Below are positions 46,744 through 58,180 of a stretch of 64,000 nt of DNA, in pieces. Made by a program: the position numbers and the translations under genes. The notes beneath the pieces were generated by a model. That model was not told where the DNA came from, made no database searches, and saw nothing but the letters and a program-made list of their open reading frames with translations. How positions within the stretch are numbered: position 1 is the first letter of the stretch; each line of letters begins with the position of its first letter. This stretch comes from Pseudophaeomoniella oleicola (lineage: Eukaryota; Ascomycota; Eurotiomycetes; Phaeomoniellales; Phaeomoniellaceae), in assembly GCA_003868215.1 (NCBI GenBank), contig QWDQ01000011.1, positions 62,001 through 126,000 on the forward strand, in the 5' to 3' direction.

Positions 46744-48810
46744 TTATGATCCCGACGGGCCACCAAATCCTCTTGCGATCTTTTTAGCTCTGCCTTCTCG
46801 GCGTCCATGATTACCTCCTCCCCTCTGCTCTTTTCTTCTTCTGGCCGCTTGTGTTGACGAGTCGCTGGGCGACCCAGCTGTACTTCCACCCCTCCCACCT
46901 CCACCACCGCGGCCACGACCTCGCCCGCCTCTTCCCCTGCCACGTCCTCTAGTAGAGCTATCACTGCCTTCGTCTTCCTCGTCATCTCCTCCGGCCCGCC
47001 ATGATGTTCGTTCCAGTTGTACCTGCCCCCTCGTATACCCCGCTGCAGCGCCTCCGAATCTATTCTCAAGATTCCGCTGTCGCCCAGCATCACGGCTCAA
47101 CATGACTGCCCAACCTTCGATCATCTCGTCTGTCCAGTTTTGATTTGTAGCTTGGCTCAGATCTCTCTTGATCTGACCCCGCACTTGACCAAGTCTTGAT
47201 TTCGTGTCTCTCGCAAATGCTGCTGGATCCTCCTTCCATAGCTTGTAAAGAACCTCGTCGGCTCTATTAGCCGCCAATTGTTGCTCCTTTTTGACAGCCA
47301 AGGCTTCAACATCATCGGCTCCTGGGAGTGCAGCATCAACAGTTCCGCCGACATCTCCCACGTCATATGTGTCATCTCGTTCGTCATCGTCAGCATCGAA
47401 TGCCGCCAGGGCCGACAAGATAGCTGCTTTGTGCTTCGCTCGTTCAGACTCATGCTCATAGCTGATGGCCTGATTGTCAGTTTTAGGTGCCTTGCCGTAG
47501 TGAACTTGATCGGATGATACGCGGAGTTTGGCGAATTCATCGTCATTGAATACGTTTTTACGCTCAGGAATTGTCAAGCGCGGCACCACTGGCTCAGCTG
47601 CAAGCTCCGACTTGGCGTCAGGTTCGGCAAGATGTGCCGGTAAACTACTTGGTTCAAGAAGGGCAGCTGTTACTTCTTCAACGTTGTTATTGTAGTAATC
47701 AAGTAGACGAAGGAAATATGAGGGTGGCAGGTCGGGGAAAAGCTCTTGAAGTATAGAGACCTGCTCCATAGAATGTATATGCATCTCGTGATTCGTGTTG
47801 ATATTTCCATGCGCTCTGTCCTTCCCCTTTGCGACTCTGAGCCGTCTCCGTGGAGGCGTGTGCAAATATGACGTCTGTTGTTGATATGTCTGTAAGATTG
47901 TGAGTATTGCTTGAGCTCGGGCATGATGTAAAACGGCCGGATCGGCAAAGAAAGCTTTTATGTACTGCAAAAAAGACGTGGAGCAGATAAGGGCTGAAAG
48001 TATTGTTCGCTGTGGAGACTGGGAAGACCCTCTTGATCTCGCAGCAGGAACATCGACGCATATAGACTTCAGGCTGAAAAGCTGATCAAGCAGCAATGAT
48101 GTTCGAGATGGCTCTATCTGTGTCAGGCTGCGTAGACACACAAACAGCGTCTCAACCAAGACCTTTTGTTCCCGTTCGGCGTTTTTCTGAGCAGCAATAG
48201 CATATTCGGTGCACAATGCATCTAGGTAGTCATCGCCGGTCATGAAGATCGCACCTATGCTGGCAAATTCCTGGACAGCTCTGCTAGTCAAGCGAAACCC
48301 TGTAAGGATGCTCTCTGAGACTATGCTATGCTTTACAGATAATAGCTTAATCTGTCTCGACTTCTCGTTCTCCGCTGCAGCGATAATAGAGGAAGAAGAA
48401 GCATCCTGCGCTTCCTTCACGGCAATCTTCAAAGCAGATGTTGTCTGATACGCCGTACAGAAATTAGCAAGAAGAGAGAACAATCCCCCGGGGAAACTGT
48501 CAACAGAATCCTTGTCACTCCCAATAGCCCGTAGGAGTCGTCTGGTATAAGTAAAACATACTTGACGCAGAGTACGTTCTTTTCCGGAAATCCTTGAAGC
48601 TGGAGTATAAGCTTGAAAGAAAGAATTGAGGAAGTCAACAGCTGTAAATGCTGCAGACTTGAAGTCAGCGTCCTGAAGCTTGAACCGATATTGCAGGTTC
48701 AAAATCCAAGCATCCTGGCATGCCTCCCACTCAGATGCGGAAAGGGTTTCCCGAATTGGTGAAGGCGGATACGGAGCCAGCGGCGGCAGTTTGGAGACAA
48801 TGTCTGCCAT
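46744..48810 (-). CDS. CUE3: CUE-domain protein Cue3/ASCC2, ribosome quality control trigger complex
   Basis: A single exon of 688 residues. A large helical N-terminal region (about 1-310) matches the Cue3/ASCC2 type (SASEWEACQDAWILNLQYRF near the start). A CUE domain follows at about 346-386 (SILQELFPDLPPSYFLRLLD, then NNNVEEVTAALLE), which binds ubiquitin. After an acidic linker comes an RGG/GRGRG low-complexity tail ending GRREGRAKKIARGFGG. In yeast, Cue3 (Rqt3) works with Slh1 and Rqt4 to split ribosomes stalled in collisions. It diverges from RPS20, a subunit of the very ribosomal protein set (uS10) ubiquitinated by Hel2 in that pathway. Confidence 0.88.
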   Translation of the reverse strand: MADIVSKLPPLAPYPPSPIRETLSASEWEACQDAWILNLQYRFKLQDADFKSAAFTAVDFLNSFFQAYTPASRISGKERTLRQVCFTYTRRLLRAIGSDKDSVDSFPGGLFSLLANFCTAYQTTSALKIAVKEAQDASSSSIIAAAENEKSRQIKLLSVKHSIVSESILTGFRLTSRAVQEFASIGAIFMTGDDYLDALCTEYAIAAQKNAEREQKVLVETLFVCLRSLTQIEPSRTSLLLDQLFSLKSICVDVPAARSRGSSQSPQRTILSALICSTSFLQYIKAFFADPAVLHHARAQAILTILQTYQQQTSYLHTPPRRRLRVAKGKDRAHGNINTNHEMHIHSMEQVSILQELFPDLPPSYFLRLLDYYNNNVEEVTAALLEPSSLPAHLAEPDAKSELAAEPVVPRLTIPERKNVFNDDEFAKLRVSSDQVHYGKAPKTDNQAISYEHESERAKHKAAILSALAAFDADDDERDDTYDVGDVGGTVDAALPGADDVEALAVKKEQQLAANRADEVLYKLWKEDPAAFARDTKSRLGQVRGQIKRDLSQATNQNWTDEMIEGWAVMLSRDAGRQRNLENRFGGAAAGYTRGQVQLERTSWRAGGDDEEDEGSDSSTRGRGRGRGGRGRGRGGGGGRGGSTAGSPSDSSTQAARRRKEQRGGGNHGRREGRAKKIARGFGGPSGS

Positions 48811-49256
48811 GTCGCCACAAGGAATTCCGCAAATTCAAGGGCCTGTAGTCCAGAGGACTTGAGGTCGATATATATGGAAGGCCTCCAAGAATTCTTTGCT
48901 CCACGACGAAGTAGTATTACGTTGATATCAAGTCGATGACTCTTAGCTGGACGCTGCCGATCACGTGACGCACAATCATCCCACGCCAAGACAAAATCTT
49001 GGCAACCCACGATAACGTTGTCGGAATTTTTATATCGCAAAGTGTCGCATCGCAGCAGGAGATTCAATTTTCAACTCACTACAACCAGCCTTTCATCACC
49101 TTACCGAACCATCGACGTTCAGGTCGTGATTGGCGTCTTTGCTCTCTCCCGAATGTATGTCATCCAAGGATTGAGCGCAGAAGTCGCGGTACTGACAAAT
49201 GATCTGCAGAAATCAGAAATCTATCCGTCGCATTCCCAGACAAGACCAACCTCAAG
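48811..49256. other. Divergent promoter region CUE3/RPS20
   Basis: 446 bp. The RPS20 side has a donor-like GTATGT near 49153 and acceptor-like CAG near 49206, so a leader intron is possible. No gene. Confidence 0.45.
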
Positions 49257-49723
49257 ATGTCTTTCCAAAAGCCAGAGAAGGACTTCGGCGAAGGCCCAGT
49301 ATGTTTTCCCTCATCCACCTGTATTCCACACTTCGGATACGGCTTATACACCGATTGCGCCGAGCTTGTCAAATGAAAGATATCAAAGAAACTAACAACT
49401 CATTCCTGCAACAGAAAACCCACAAGATCCGTATCACTTTGACATCCCGCAAGGTCCAGTCCCTCGAGAAGGTCTGCACCGAGCTCATCGAGCGCGCGAA
49501 GACAAAGAACCTCCGCGTCAAGGGTCCAGTCCGCCTGCCAACCAAGACCCTCAAGGTCACCACCCGTAAGACTCCTTGCGGTGAGGGTTCCAAGACCTGG
49601 GACATGTACGAGATGAGAATCCACAAGCGTTTGATCGACTTGAACGCCCCAACCGAGGTTGTCAAGCAGATCATCATCAACATTGAGGCCGGTGTCGAGG
49701 TTGAGGTTACTATTGCCGCTTAA
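49257..49723 (+). CDS. RPS20: 40S ribosomal protein S20 (uS10)
   Basis: Exons 49257-49298 and 49415-49723, 116 residues, the normal length. [14 protein letters not shown] joins to [20 protein letters not shown]; the signature [20 protein letters not shown] and the end VEVEVTIAA are diagnostic. uS10 sits in the head of the small subunit; its N-terminal lysines are ubiquitinated by Hel2 on collided ribosomes. The 116-nt intron is longer than most in this window, as is common for ribosomal protein genes. No snoRNA boxes were found in it. Confidence 0.97.
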
Positions 49724-50057
49724 TTGCGGGCTGTGGGATCTTGAAATCTTTCGGACAATGGCCCAGAGACGGGACATGGACGGGGAAGAGAAATGAGAGC
49801 AGAAGTGGCAGAATAGTTATGGAGTTACGCCCTTCGCTAGGCACATAGCTATATAAGAATAGAAATTTGGCTGCCACCAACAAGTTTCGCGTGATTCGAA
49901 ATGAAGAACTGAGACGTTTCCTCACTGCCTCATTGAGGCCATTAACCCTTGACGTTGCAGTCCCTCCGCGCTGGAAGACAGTATAAGAATGCATATTCAC
50001 CATCGCTCTCGCTAACCCCGGAGCGCATTGTGCACTGATACACTCGGATTGCCGTTT
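49724..50057. other. Convergent region RPS20/NUP42
   Basis: 334 bp of 3' flanks; nothing recognised. Confidence 0.5.
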
Positions 50058-52554
50058 TCAGAAGTCAAATGTGCCCCATTCTAGCTTCGGTGGCACCATT
50101 GGCATCGGCGCTCCCTTCTCAAATTCCCCAGTCTGATAGAGGTTTCTGTAAGCATTGACGACGGGCTCCGAGTACTCTGCATCATCCACCGCGACCTCTT
50201 CGGGTTTGACACCCGGTTCTCCGTCGGGGAAGAAGATCCTTTCCAGGCCTTTGCCGTCGGGTCGATCGTAGCAAGGCTTGTCTTCCTTGTTGTAGACGAC
50301 TTTGCAGCCACGGTAGGTGGTGAGGATCTTTTTTGGGCGTTTGGTGAGAGGGTCAATGACCTGCTTTGTTGTGGGTGGTGTTTGGGAAAGAGTTTGTGTA
50401 TAATGTATGGCGGCAGTAGGTTTCCCAGTGAGAGGATGAGGCTGCCCGGTGCTTGTCTTTGGGAGTGTTGCAGGAGAGATGGTTGCAGCTTGAGCTTGAG
50501 GTTTGGATTGTGCAGGTTGACCAAACGGATTATTTCCGGATGCAGCGCCTACGTTAAAAGGAGAAGGCGAGCTCTGGGAAGGTGCACCAAATGGTAGTGA
50601 CTGGGGCGGCTTGGCGGCAAAAGGACTCTGGCTTGCTGGTTGGGTTTGGCCAAAAGGACTTGTCGCTTGGGTAGTTTGAGGCTGTGAGGGCTGGCCAAAG
50701 GGAGTCTGTCCAAAGGCTGCAGGTTGAGAAGCTGCCCCCAGAAAGCCAGTGCTTGGCTGGCTTGGCTGGCCAAAAGCTGGTGTTGGAGCGGCCGTTGCGG
50801 GCGCTGATGGCTGTCCAAATCCTGGGACTGAGGGCTGGCCAAATGGTGTGGGACCCGACGGTTGACCGAAAGTTGGTTGACCAAATGCTGAAGGCTGTGA
50901 AGGCTGACCGAATCCAGCCTGTCCAAATGCGGTCTGGGTTGGTTGGGCAGGTTGTGATGGTTGACCGAACGCCGGCTTACCGAAAGATGAAGGTTGAGAG
51001 GGTTGACCAAAAGCCGTGTTCTGCTGCGGTTGCGAAGGCTGCCCAAATGCTGGTGTCTGGCTTGAGGTCGAGGCCTGCCCAAATGCTGGTTGCCCAAAGC
51101 CTCCTGGTTGAGGCTTGCCGAATGCCGTACTTCCAAAAGATGGTTGGCCGAACGTCGTTGAAGGCTGCCCAAGTGGAGCTGCACCCGCTGGTTGTGAGAA
51201 TGGGTTGGAACCTGTAGTGTTTCCCCCAGTACCTAAAACACCTTGCTGGTTTTGATTTTGCAGCTCCTGCCTAACCTGATCTACATTCTTCGTCCCATCA
51301 AGTTGGCATAAGTCTATCCTATTCGGATGCTTCTTCTCCGCTTCCTCGATGAATTTAGGCACATTGTCGATATTATTAAGTATATCCTGCATTCCTGCTT
51401 CGGCCTTTGCCCAAAGCGCATTTGCTTCAGCATCCGCCTGCTGTTGATTTCCTTGTGAGGCAAGTTCGTAGAACCGCAGGCGGAGCTCCTCGAAGCTAAG
51501 TTCATTTCCATCGAGGAGAGAAGCCGGGGGATTCCTTCCGGGTCCATACGTAGACAATATCCACTGAGGTCGGCCCTTGCCTGCGGTGAGGTCTTCTTTG
51601 ATATCGGAGGTCCTGATACCATAGCTTAAGATCATTAGTTTTAGAGCTCGTCTGTTCGGCACGTGAGTAGCGCTTACGATGGTACACTTTTCTGTGCTGC
51701 CGGACATGTCAGTTGTGTTTTATGCAAAATCATTTGTCTTAAAAGAAACTGTCAAAAGACCAGAGACACGACATTGTTGAACGACAAGTTGATCTCAGAG
51801 CCACTATCGATGCATGAAATAAACGACGAAACTCACGTTCGGACCATTGCTTCAGATCGTGATCGCTCCCTTGATGCAGTCGTGCTCCAGGGGGAGCAAA
51901 TCTGCTCTCCAGAAGATTGCCTCTCAGCATGCTGACAGATCGCAAAAAGAGAATGGAATGAGGTGTGGCGCAGCAATGGAGAACAGTTTTAGAGAAAGGT
52001 GTACCACTAATACACGGATAACACGACCACAGGAACGGTACACTTGGGACAACAGAGGGAAGAAAAGTAAAGGTTGACTGGAATTCATCCAGGCACGACT
52101 TCGTCCTGTCAGAAGCATAGGAAAGTTTGTCCTCGTCTTACATTCAGAAGCACCTCCACCTCTCGAAAACAACCCAAAAGGGTTTTGTGATTGTGGTTGA
52201 CGCCCGGGGTCGCCAGAGCGCCCAGCGCCGGGATGTTCGTTACGACATTTATCTGGGGAACGGGTCAGCTGCCATTGTACTTCTAAAACATCGTTGTCCT
52301 CTTCTGAATCATTCAAATTGGGCATCTAACAGCCATTGAACAAGTCTATGCAGACCCATTTCCACATTGACGCTTGATGATGTTACTCGTGCTGGTTTGC
52401 ACCATACGACATTGCCTTCTCTGTGTTCATTTCTGACAGGCTCGGGAATAGGCTGACAAAACCAAACGACCTTCAACAACAACTTTTTTAAAAGAACAGA
52501 CAGCATACCTCCGAATCGACATGTACCCTGCTGGTAATACCTGCAGATAGCCAT
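50058..52554 (-). CDS. NUP42: FG-repeat nucleoporin Nup42 with CCCH zinc finger
   Basis: Secure exons are 52554-52509, 52252-52142 and 51612-50058. The first two join to give CRYYQQGTCRFGDKCRNEH, a C-x7-C-x5-C-x3-H zinc finger. The last holds RPQWILSTYGPGRNPP, a helical segment, then about 30 FG-type repeats (FGQPSQP variants) and a C-terminal region ending KLEWGTFDF. Nup42 anchors Gle1 on the cytoplasmic face of the pore and helps mRNA export. The linker between 52141 and 51613 is unresolved: splice signals allow small exons near 51928-51836 and 51698-51678, in more than one frame combination. The family is recognised from the finger, the PQWILS..GPG block and the repeats. Confidence 0.85.
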
Positions 52555-52984
52555 TCTATTCCCCAGTCCCCCTCTAATCACCGGCGACAGACTGACAAAA
52601 AGTTGGGCGGAGATGCCATTCGGCAGCGATGCACTGAGGCTCGGCGCACCTCTCTTAACCAAAATTATTGCACTTTCGAGTATGGATACTGTAACTCTGC
52701 GATACGTGTCGTTAAACAGCAATCTGATGTGCTGTGCTGAATTAGAGCAGATCTGATCAAGGTGAACCGCGTCGTAAAAAAGACGAGGATCAGGCGTAAC
52801 AATGCCAAGGCTCCTATCGATAAACATATAATTATGTAATCCATTTGTATTTATCCGCGCTTAACCTGATTCACTAATACAACTTCGGATCTTCTCAGGA
52901 CTACAAATGGTAGAGGGTTCCTAGAAAGGTCTGCAGACGGCCACTCTGTGACTGTGTTTCTCTCACCATTAACACATCTTGAAC
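52555..52984. other. Divergent region NUP42/BNA7
   Basis: 430 bp with no gene; no clear core-promoter element seen. Confidence 0.45.
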
Positions 52985-53911
52985 ATGGCAGGCGAATGGG
53001 AGCGCTTCCCGCCTGATCCAGAAGCCTCCCCCAGTCCAGCATGGTACAAACGGAATGTCTCTTTCGTCCCAACTCCCAACAAGCTCCAGACGTTGGACCT
53101 CTGGGTGCCATCTTCGTCAGAGACGCCTCCCAGATCACTGACTGAAAGGAAGGGTCTCTGGGTGATATACATCCATGGTGGGGCTTGGAGGGATCCTTTA
53201 GTCACATCAAGCTCTTTCACCCCCACTGTCAGCTACCTCCTTGATGACAACGGGACAAAGGACACTATTGCTGGCATAGCATCTATAAATTACTCCTTAT
53301 CCCCCCACCCCAATCATCCATCTGAGGATCCAAGTCGCAAAGCTCGGCACCCAGACCACATCAAGGATGTTCTATCAGCTCTGACATACTTGCAGAAACT
53401 CGCTGGTTTCGGAAGCGACTACGTTCTACTGGGACATAGTTGCGGTGCTACCCTGGCTTTTCAAGTCCTCATGGACCCAAAACACTGGAGTATCCTTGTG
53501 GAGACTGACGTCGTGAAGCCTCGCGCAGTTGTCGGCTTGAACGGACTCTATGATTTGCCGGGCTTGGTGGATGATGCTGGGCCAGATCACGAAAGGTGGC
53601 GAGCCCTATACGCAGAATTTATTATAGGTGCTTTCGGCGACGATCGAGAGGTATGGAACGACGTCAGTCCTACGTATACACCAGACTGGAACGGGATCAA
53701 GGAACAAGGTGTGAAGACGATTGTGGTAGGTCAAAGCAAGGAGGATACCCTGGTTCCCTACAATCAGGCCGGGGGTCTTCTACACAGTTTGAGCGCAATA
53801 GATGGAAGCGTAGATGTGAAGGAGGTCTCTGTTACGGGGGACCATAACGTGGTGTGGGAAGAAGGAAAGCAGATCGCTGAAATCGTGGCAAATATCATGA
53901 AAGCTATATGA
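52985..53911 (+). CDS. BNA7: Kynurenine formamidase (arylformamidase)
   Basis: A single exon of 308 residues with an alpha/beta hydrolase fold. The oxyanion motif HGGAW (about residue 64), the nucleophile elbow GHSCG and the late Asp (KEDTLVP) and His (GDHNVVW) form a complete catalytic triad. HGGXW plus this spacing identifies the Bna7 family. It hydrolyses N-formylkynurenine to kynurenine and formate in the tryptophan-to-NAD pathway, in the cytosol. A Met two codons upstream (52979) is possible. The stop is 88 bp from that of the convergent oxidoreductase. Confidence 0.9.
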   Translation: MAGEWERFPPDPEASPSPAWYKRNVSFVPTPNKLQTLDLWVPSSSETPPRSLTERKGLWVIYIHGGAWRDPLVTSSSFTPTVSYLLDDNGTKDTIAGIASINYSLSPHPNHPSEDPSRKARHPDHIKDVLSALTYLQKLAGFGSDYVLLGHSCGATLAFQVLMDPKHWSILVETDVVKPRAVVGLNGLYDLPGLVDDAGPDHERWRALYAEFIIGAFGDDREVWNDVSPTYTPDWNGIKEQGVKTIVVGQSKEDTLVPYNQAGGLLHSLSAIDGSVDVKEVSVTGDHNVVWEEGKQIAEIVANIMKAI

Positions 53912-53999
53912 CCATTGGAATAACGGCTCGCCAGGATTGCCAATACTGTGGCTAATCAGGAATTCGATTCCCTTATGCAAAAAGCTAGCAGGTCAATGT

Positions 54000-55128
54000 T
54001 CAAGTGAAAGGTAAGCTGGACACCTGTCCGCTTTCGCTTCTTACATCGACGCCCAATCCGTTCTTTCCCATGCTTCCGCCGCTCTCCACCGCCTTATGCC
54101 CGGCTTTCAGCCCTTCTAGATCCAGCCTGAATCTCTTCGTCAGATGGCACTTGATCTTCCCCTCGTCGATCAACTGTGACAGCTCTTCCAATATTTTCCC
54201 GTGCGAGTCGAGCTCCACACCATAGTAAGGTTTGGTACCCAATAGCTCCCAGATATAGGCAACCGATTTGGCCATGCACTCGGTACCATACATCTCGACT
54301 TTACCTTGAACGATGCTGCAAATCTTCCCGAATGGCGCAATAACAGAAGCACATGTTCCGAGGTAGTCATCCGTGTTGCGTGTTATGAAGATATACTTCA
54401 GCGGATATTTGAGTTTGAGACCTTGCAGTTGAGGCTCGATGTCTTCTCGGTGATTGACAATATGGGTTGCCCCCATGTCTCTACTAAAGGACTGAGTTTC
54501 CGGCCTTGATGCTGTGGTGATGACTTCTGGAAGGGCGAGGATGGTACGGGCGATCTGTGAAGCAACAGATCCGACACCTAGAGTAGTTATCAGTGCTGTC
54601 TGATTGATGCATGTTCAGTGACTGACCTCCTGCTCCATTGATGATCAGGATGGCGGCCTCTTCTCCTTTCTTGATCTCCATTCGCTCAACGAGGGCCTCG
54701 TATGCTGTTATATATGTCAACGGCAGCGCAGCCGACTCCACGTAATCCAGCGACTTAGGCTTCTTAGCAGCACTCCTTGAGTCGACGAGCTGATACTCAG
54801 CATTGCTTCCATGCCGTACGGGAGAACCGGAATAGTATACATCATCACCAGGTTTGAACTTCTGAACTGCAGGTCCAGTCTTTTCTACAGTACCTGCACC
54901 ATCGAACCCGATGATTTGATATGGCCGGGGTACCCGATCGTAGTAATCTGGGTAGTCATCGTAGACACCACCTCGGACCTTGATGTCGACCGGATTGACC
55001 GAAGCTCCCTTGACCTTGACGAGTATGTCATGGCCCTGCGGATCCCCTGGTTTCGGGACTGTCTTCGCAATCAATTTGTCGACATCGCCGTACTCTTCAA
55101 TAAGCAGCGCATTCATCTCCGACATCAC
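54000..55128 (-). CDS. Zinc-independent MDR-family oxidoreductase (quinone reductase-like)
   Basis: Exons 55128-54627 and 54577-54000, 359 residues. GroES-like N-terminus (LVKVKGASVNPVDIKVRGGV; YQIIGFDGAGTVEK; FKPGDDVYYSGS) and Rossmann C-terminus with the nucleotide motif NGAGGVGSVASQ, formed across the intron. The catalytic-zinc Cys/His of true alcohol dehydrogenases are not seen at the expected places, so NADPH-dependent reduction of quinones or enones is more likely than alcohol oxidation. The substrate cannot be told. Two Met codons (55128 and 55125) are adjacent. It is separate from the tailoring enzymes to the right, with the BTB gene between. Confidence 0.88.
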
Positions 55129-56056
55129 TGGCGATACCGAGAAGTCTTCAGGACAGGAAATATGACATTCACTTTAAGCCGCAGGATATTAGAAAGAAAA
55201 ACCTACCTCTAAACAGGGTTCATTGCCATTCACAATACTTCAGAGTGAACTCTGTGGCAGATATATATGCGCGTCTTTCATTTGACGTTATGAAGACGTA
55301 GTCGATCGATGGTATTAGATGGTCAAATTCAACAAAAGGGAAATGATCTTCATATCGGTAATATATGGGCGCGGGTTCCGTTACTGTAAACATGTGATTG
55401 CTCTTTTTTCTCCGTCCTAGCAGGCTAGACTTATTGAAGCACTTCATGCACTCGTAGACAAGAATCATTGCTGACTATAACGATTCACTATTCACTCTAG
55501 AATGCAGAGATGGATGTGCTGACATCAAGCTGCGATAAGAACCTTTGCCTCCGAGATTCTTGAAAGGTACGAAAATTCTTCGAAGTTCGGGAGTAACAGA
55601 GGTCTGGGTACCGATCATACCGCTCGGTAAGGACCATCGATATCAGACAACATCGCGAGAAGGTAGATGAGACTCGGATGATTTCAAATCGACGAGGCTA
55701 CCCTTCGTGTATGTCCAAGAGGATCATCTTCTGTGACCGGTTCTTTGTAGATTTTCATTGCCTTTTCACCTTGATCAAGGCCTGAGAGATTCGGTCTCAG
55801 CTTGTCGCTTCATTTATCTACACTCTCGAAGATTCACCTTTGCAAGTCCGCTGCTCCGAGCCCGTCCGCAGTCTGCTCTATCTTCGTTGTCTCATCATCT
55901 TTCTCGGTGTCTTCCAAAGTCTTTGAGGCTTGACTAATCTAAGTTCGTCTTCTTCCTCTTAGCATATTCTACGACTTCACCTTGTCTCCTTCCCTCAAAC
56001 TCACTTATACTTCACAGCTGTATTGCCGGCAAGCACGCGATCTGAGGAACTTCATC
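55129..56056. other. Divergent region oxidoreductase/BTB gene
   Basis: 928 bp with no gene. The last 250 bases are CT-rich and fit a leader for the BTB gene. Confidence 0.45.
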
Positions 56057-57013
56057 ATGCCTCCCAAGAAAGTCAAAGGTGCCCTGCAGAGCGCCGACTC
56101 GGATGTGATGGAGGTAGACTCTGAGCAGGTACTATGCCATCGAATAAGTATTGATGCTCAGCTTCAGTTCGTGGAATAGCTCAAATTCTCTTCTAGCAAA
56201 TTCATTTCTGACGAGCTGATTAGGATGTTACTTGCTGAAGAGAAGACGGACTGCAAGATCAAATGCCAGGGGCTTGAATGGAACTTGCACCAGGCCGTTG
56301 TTTGCCGTCGCTGCGAATATTTCAAGCGAGTATTCAATGGCCAATTTCAAGTATGTACTTCCAAACTATTATCTACCTACACTGATGCCTTAAACCAGGA
56401 GGCAATATCGAAGACTCTCAACTGGGAGAAGGAGGAGCCCTGGGCTATTGAGGCACTGCTGATATACATCTACACGTCTTCCTACCCAAAATACCGTACC
56501 CTGAAGGCACAAGGTCTCCTACCTGAAAACCCCGGAGCGTCCAATACTGTGCCAACTACGGACGGTTCCATATCCAAGTCTGATCTTGAGAAAGCGGGAC
56601 AGAAGGACGCAGGTAGCCTTGGAGACAGATCCGATGACAACGCAGCCACAAGTATGACCAAGCTGAAAGTCTACCCGCCAACTACTTCGTGGGAAGTAGC
56701 TATAGGCATCTTCAAGATCGCTGAACGATACAGCTTGGATTTCCTAAGAAAGCTAGCAGCCAAACGTTTAACTCGAGCACTGAAAGATGACGTTGGGGAA
56801 AAGAGCTATGTCCACTTATTACAACAGGTCTGGGTGCTCGAGGGCAGAGGTTCCGAGGAACTGCAGGATGCTGTTATCGATGCAGCCTGTCAGAATGTGG
56901 GCCATCTGCTCGAAGACGACCAGTTCGATGCTCTACTTGAGAAGACATCACAATTCGCACGCTGTCTTCTCGATAAAATGCATGAGAAATGTAAATGTAG
57001 CAGCAAGCCTTAG
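56057..57013 (+). CDS. BTB/POZ domain protein
   Basis: Exons 56057-56128, 56180-56350 and 56399-57013, 285 residues. The BTB fold is seen from SDELIRMLLAEEKTDCKIKC through WNLHQAVVCRRCEYFKRVF to EPWAIEALLIYIYTSSYPKY. A Ser-rich insertion of about 55 residues is followed by the C-terminal helices (VAIGIFKIAERYSLDFLRKL). In fungi many such proteins are unstudied; adaptor function in Cul3 ubiquitin ligases or in transcription is possible. No DNA-binding domain is present. The second intron (48 nt, 56351-56398) keeps the frame and has no stop, so a form with 16 extra residues could exist. Confidence 0.82.
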
Positions 57014-57530
57014 ACAATGGTCGAGAGGTTGTGGAGAGGAGCGACTTCTGCGAAGGGGTCTCTACAGAATGACTGATTGCACCAGATGCACTAAAAATGG
57101 GGGACTGAAGATCAAAAACTCAGAGCTTCCTTTCGTGATAATATCCATAATTTCTGTGCTACTGCTGGGAGCATCCACGGGCTTTGGAATCAAATCAAAG
57201 AAAATTGAACTCATATATCAGTGGTAAAATAGCCTCAGAGCACACAAGATGAGTTATGGATCAGCTACTTGCAACGCCCTACTTACATCGAGGTTGGTTC
57301 TTCTCTCAAGCTAACAATAAACAAAATCTGGGATGGGATAGGCTCTGCTTTTTGCTGTATTTCACATCCTCATTTAGCTGCTATTTATTCTAGCTATCCA
57401 TGCAAAGAAGACTTTGAACACTGCCAGTACTGATCTGTGTGCCACTTGTATTCATCCATTGTATATCTACCATTACATGTACACTGCTACTCACTACACT
57501 ACCTACATTTCATGCCCGCTCACACATCCT

Positions 57531-57600
57531 CTTTCCTTCCATCCTTCCATCCTTCCTTCCTATGCAACTATCTCTCTCCCTCTCCCTCTCTCTCTCTTCA
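57531..57600 (+). repeat. CT-rich low-complexity tract
   Basis: Imperfect CCTTCCAT and CTCTCC repeats on the plus strand, almost purely pyrimidine. Confidence 0.8.
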
Positions 57601-58096
57601 TCCTTCACGTCCACGAAAAAAAGGAGAAAAGCGAGAAATAGCCAGTTAAAGATGAATGAAAACGCAAAACCTCCAACACATCAAAAGACAAGCTACGGTA
57701 AAGTAAACCTTTCCTGTTCTCTTTTAGCTCACTTGATATACTTCCGATGGGGGGGGGAGAAGATCGGATCAATTGCCTATGGGGGCTTTGGAGGAAAGAA
57801 CGGGAAGAAAGGAGGCTGAGAAATTGAGGAGGGCTGAATTTCTGCATATAGGAGGAGGATACCAGATCAAAATGAAGGGTTGGCAGAGTATGAGAAATAC
57901 TCGTCTCGTCATGTATCCGGGATGGTGACGAGAAGGCCAGATATTTTCTCACCTTTCGTCTGTTGTACCTATCGGTCCAGGAATTAGGCCCCAGGTAATT
58001 CTTTTCTTTTTTCTTTTCTTTTTGCGGGGTAATGTACCTACCAAGGTAGAGACAAAGTCTCCGGAGGTCTAAGATGCAAGCCACGGTAATGTATGG

Positions 58097-58103
58097 CCAA
58101 TCA
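58097..58103 (+). promoter_or_regulatory. CCAAT box of monooxygenase gene
   Basis: CCAATCA, the HAP-complex core, lies about 170 bp upstream of the start codon and 70 bp before the TATA element. Confidence 0.5.
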
Positions 58104-58172
58104 GCATGGGCCAGTGAAGAGTATGAATGGATTTATGTACGTTTCGCATCTCAGCATATGCAGAAACCTGTC

Positions 58173-58180
58173 TATATAAG
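58173..58180 (+). promoter_or_regulatory. TATA box of monooxygenase gene
   Basis: TATATAAG, about 93 bp upstream of the ATG at 58273. Most genes in this window show no such clear element, which suggests a regulated rather than constitutive promoter. Confidence 0.6.

Noticed and set aside
50549-51217. Long open frames in other phases over the FG repeats
   Set aside because: Caused by the repetitive codons of NUP42; leucine/histidine-rich translations without meaning.
57605-58084. 159-codon minus-strand frame
   Set aside because: Low-complexity Ser/Phe-rich translation complementary to CT-rich and G-rich tracts; no family resemblance and no start context.
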